From Pogona vitticeps (taxonomy: Eukaryota > Chordata > Lepidosauria > Squamata > Agamidae): 64,000 nt of DNA. Below the pieces are notes generated by a model. It worked only from the letters and a program-made list of their open reading frames with translations. It ran no database searches and was not told the DNA's origin. The stretch is from the NCBI RefSeq assembly GCF_051106095.1, contig NC_135786.1, positions 203,361,501-203,425,500 on the forward strand, written 5' to 3'. Both the position numbers and the translations under genes were made by a program. Each line of letters opens with the position of its first letter. The stretch's first letter is position 1. Positions 63,401-64,000 of this stretch are shown piece by piece.

Positions 63401-63480
63401 TCGTATTTTTTGCTCCATAAGACACAGTTTTTCCCCCAAAAAGGGGGGGGAAGTATGTGCGTCTTATGGAGCAAATACTG
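63401..63480. mobile_element. 80 bp TA-flanked hairpin element
   Basis: TTTTGCTCCATAAGACACA and GTGCGTCTTATGGAGCAAA are arms of a near-perfect hairpin. TA stands on each side (63399-63400 and 63481-63482). The loop is CCCCCAAAAAGGGGGG, itself self-complementary. It is probably the two ends of a Tc/mariner-like MITE with almost no interior. Confidence 0.6.
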
Positions 63481-63482
63481 TA

Positions 63483-64000
63483 AAAAAGGGTTCAGCCACC
63501 ATCATCCAGAAGTCTCCCACCGTGGTGCTGGGAGGCCTCTGAATTGGCACCAGAAGCTGCTCGCCATGGCAGCCACATTGGACCTCACCACTCTGCCATC
63601 TGTGCTGCTGGCTTTCCAGGATCTGCCTCCTGGAGCCCACCTAGAAAACCAGCAGTGCCAACAGGCCTATGGCAGCAGGTTTAAATGGCAGAGGGCAGTG
63701 AAAACAGCCAATAACTGAAGGGGAAATAGTGATTCTAGAAAGACCAGGGGAAACCACAAACACAGTCCCCCACTACCACAAATTATGCAGGTGATTTCCC
63801 CACATTTGGGGAAATCACAGTGATCAGCACACCTGAAGTGCAATGCATGAGCCTCACCCTGGGAAAACCACTTTCATAATCATGGTATCTCCCCTGCCAG
63901 GTATGAGTTGGAGTGGCCCCTGCACCTCCTGCCCCCTTCTGTGCCCTGCCCCCCCCAAGGCATGGTGATCCCCCAGCTGCACCTCCCACTCAGAACAGGG
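63483..64000. other. intergenic, nothing recognised
   Basis: Slightly GC-richer sequence with repeated CAGCC and CCTCC words. The palindrome GTGATTTCCCCACATTTGG/GGAAATCAC lies at about 63792-63821. No gene was recognised. Confidence 0.35.

Noticed and set aside
51700-64000. exons of STAU2, the next gene after RDH10 in mammals
   Set aside because: No frame resembles double-stranded RNA binding domains. The gene probably lies beyond the window.

Overview
The window is vertebrate nuclear DNA, almost certainly from a squamate reptile (lizard or snake). It carries two spliced genes with GT-AG introns. It also has the typical squamate repeat set: Sauria-type SINEs with BovB-like tails and intact target duplications, BovB (RTE) LINE fragments, CR1 and L2 LINE fragments, Penelope-like element remnants, hAT and Tc/mariner-like non-autonomous DNA transposons, and (AAAT)n tracts seeded by LINE/SINE tails. 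I cannot name the species.

Two host genes are certain and lie head to head. RPL7 (ribosomal protein uL30) is on the minus strand, with coding exons between 16393 and 9214, a 5'TOP start near 16416 and a small untranslated last exon with AATAAA at 7763-7758. RDH10 (retinol dehydrogenase 10) is on the plus strand, with six coding exons from 22368 to 50588 and a 3'UTR ending near an ATTAAA at 51658. The same RPL7/RDH10 pair is adjacent in mammals. All exon phases join, giving 247 aa for RPL7 and 342 aa for RDH10. A CpG-rich block at about 20.5-22.7 kb with a TATA box at 21502 is the RDH10 promoter. A possible last coding exon of a third gene lies at 2233-2372 on the plus strand.

Layout. 0-7.7 kb: intergenic, with a hAT MITE, the candidate exon, LINE fragments and a 1.3 kb TA-flanked Tigger-like element. 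7.7-16.4 kb: RPL7, whose introns hold a hAT MITE, a tRNA-type SINE and a Tigger-like MITE. 16.4-21.1 kb: intergenic, with BovB pieces in opposite orientations, two inverted-repeat elements and a stack of Penelope-like remnants. 21.1-51.7 kb: RDH10, whose 19 kb second intron holds a Sauria SINE, CR1, Penelope remnants and microsatellites. 51.7-64 kb: intergenic, with three inverted-repeat elements, a Sauria SINE, an L2 reverse transcriptase fragment, two BovB 3' ends and an 80 bp hairpin element.

I found no evidence for a wholly new system. The most interesting unexplained structure is a set of hammerhead-ribozyme-like cores (CUGANGA, short stem, GAAA) tied to the Penelope-like 3' ends, including an inverted pair in RDH10 intron 2. 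Next come inverted-repeat elements that share a 45 bp internal module, and a Sauria SINE with a perfect internal 58 bp tandem duplication.
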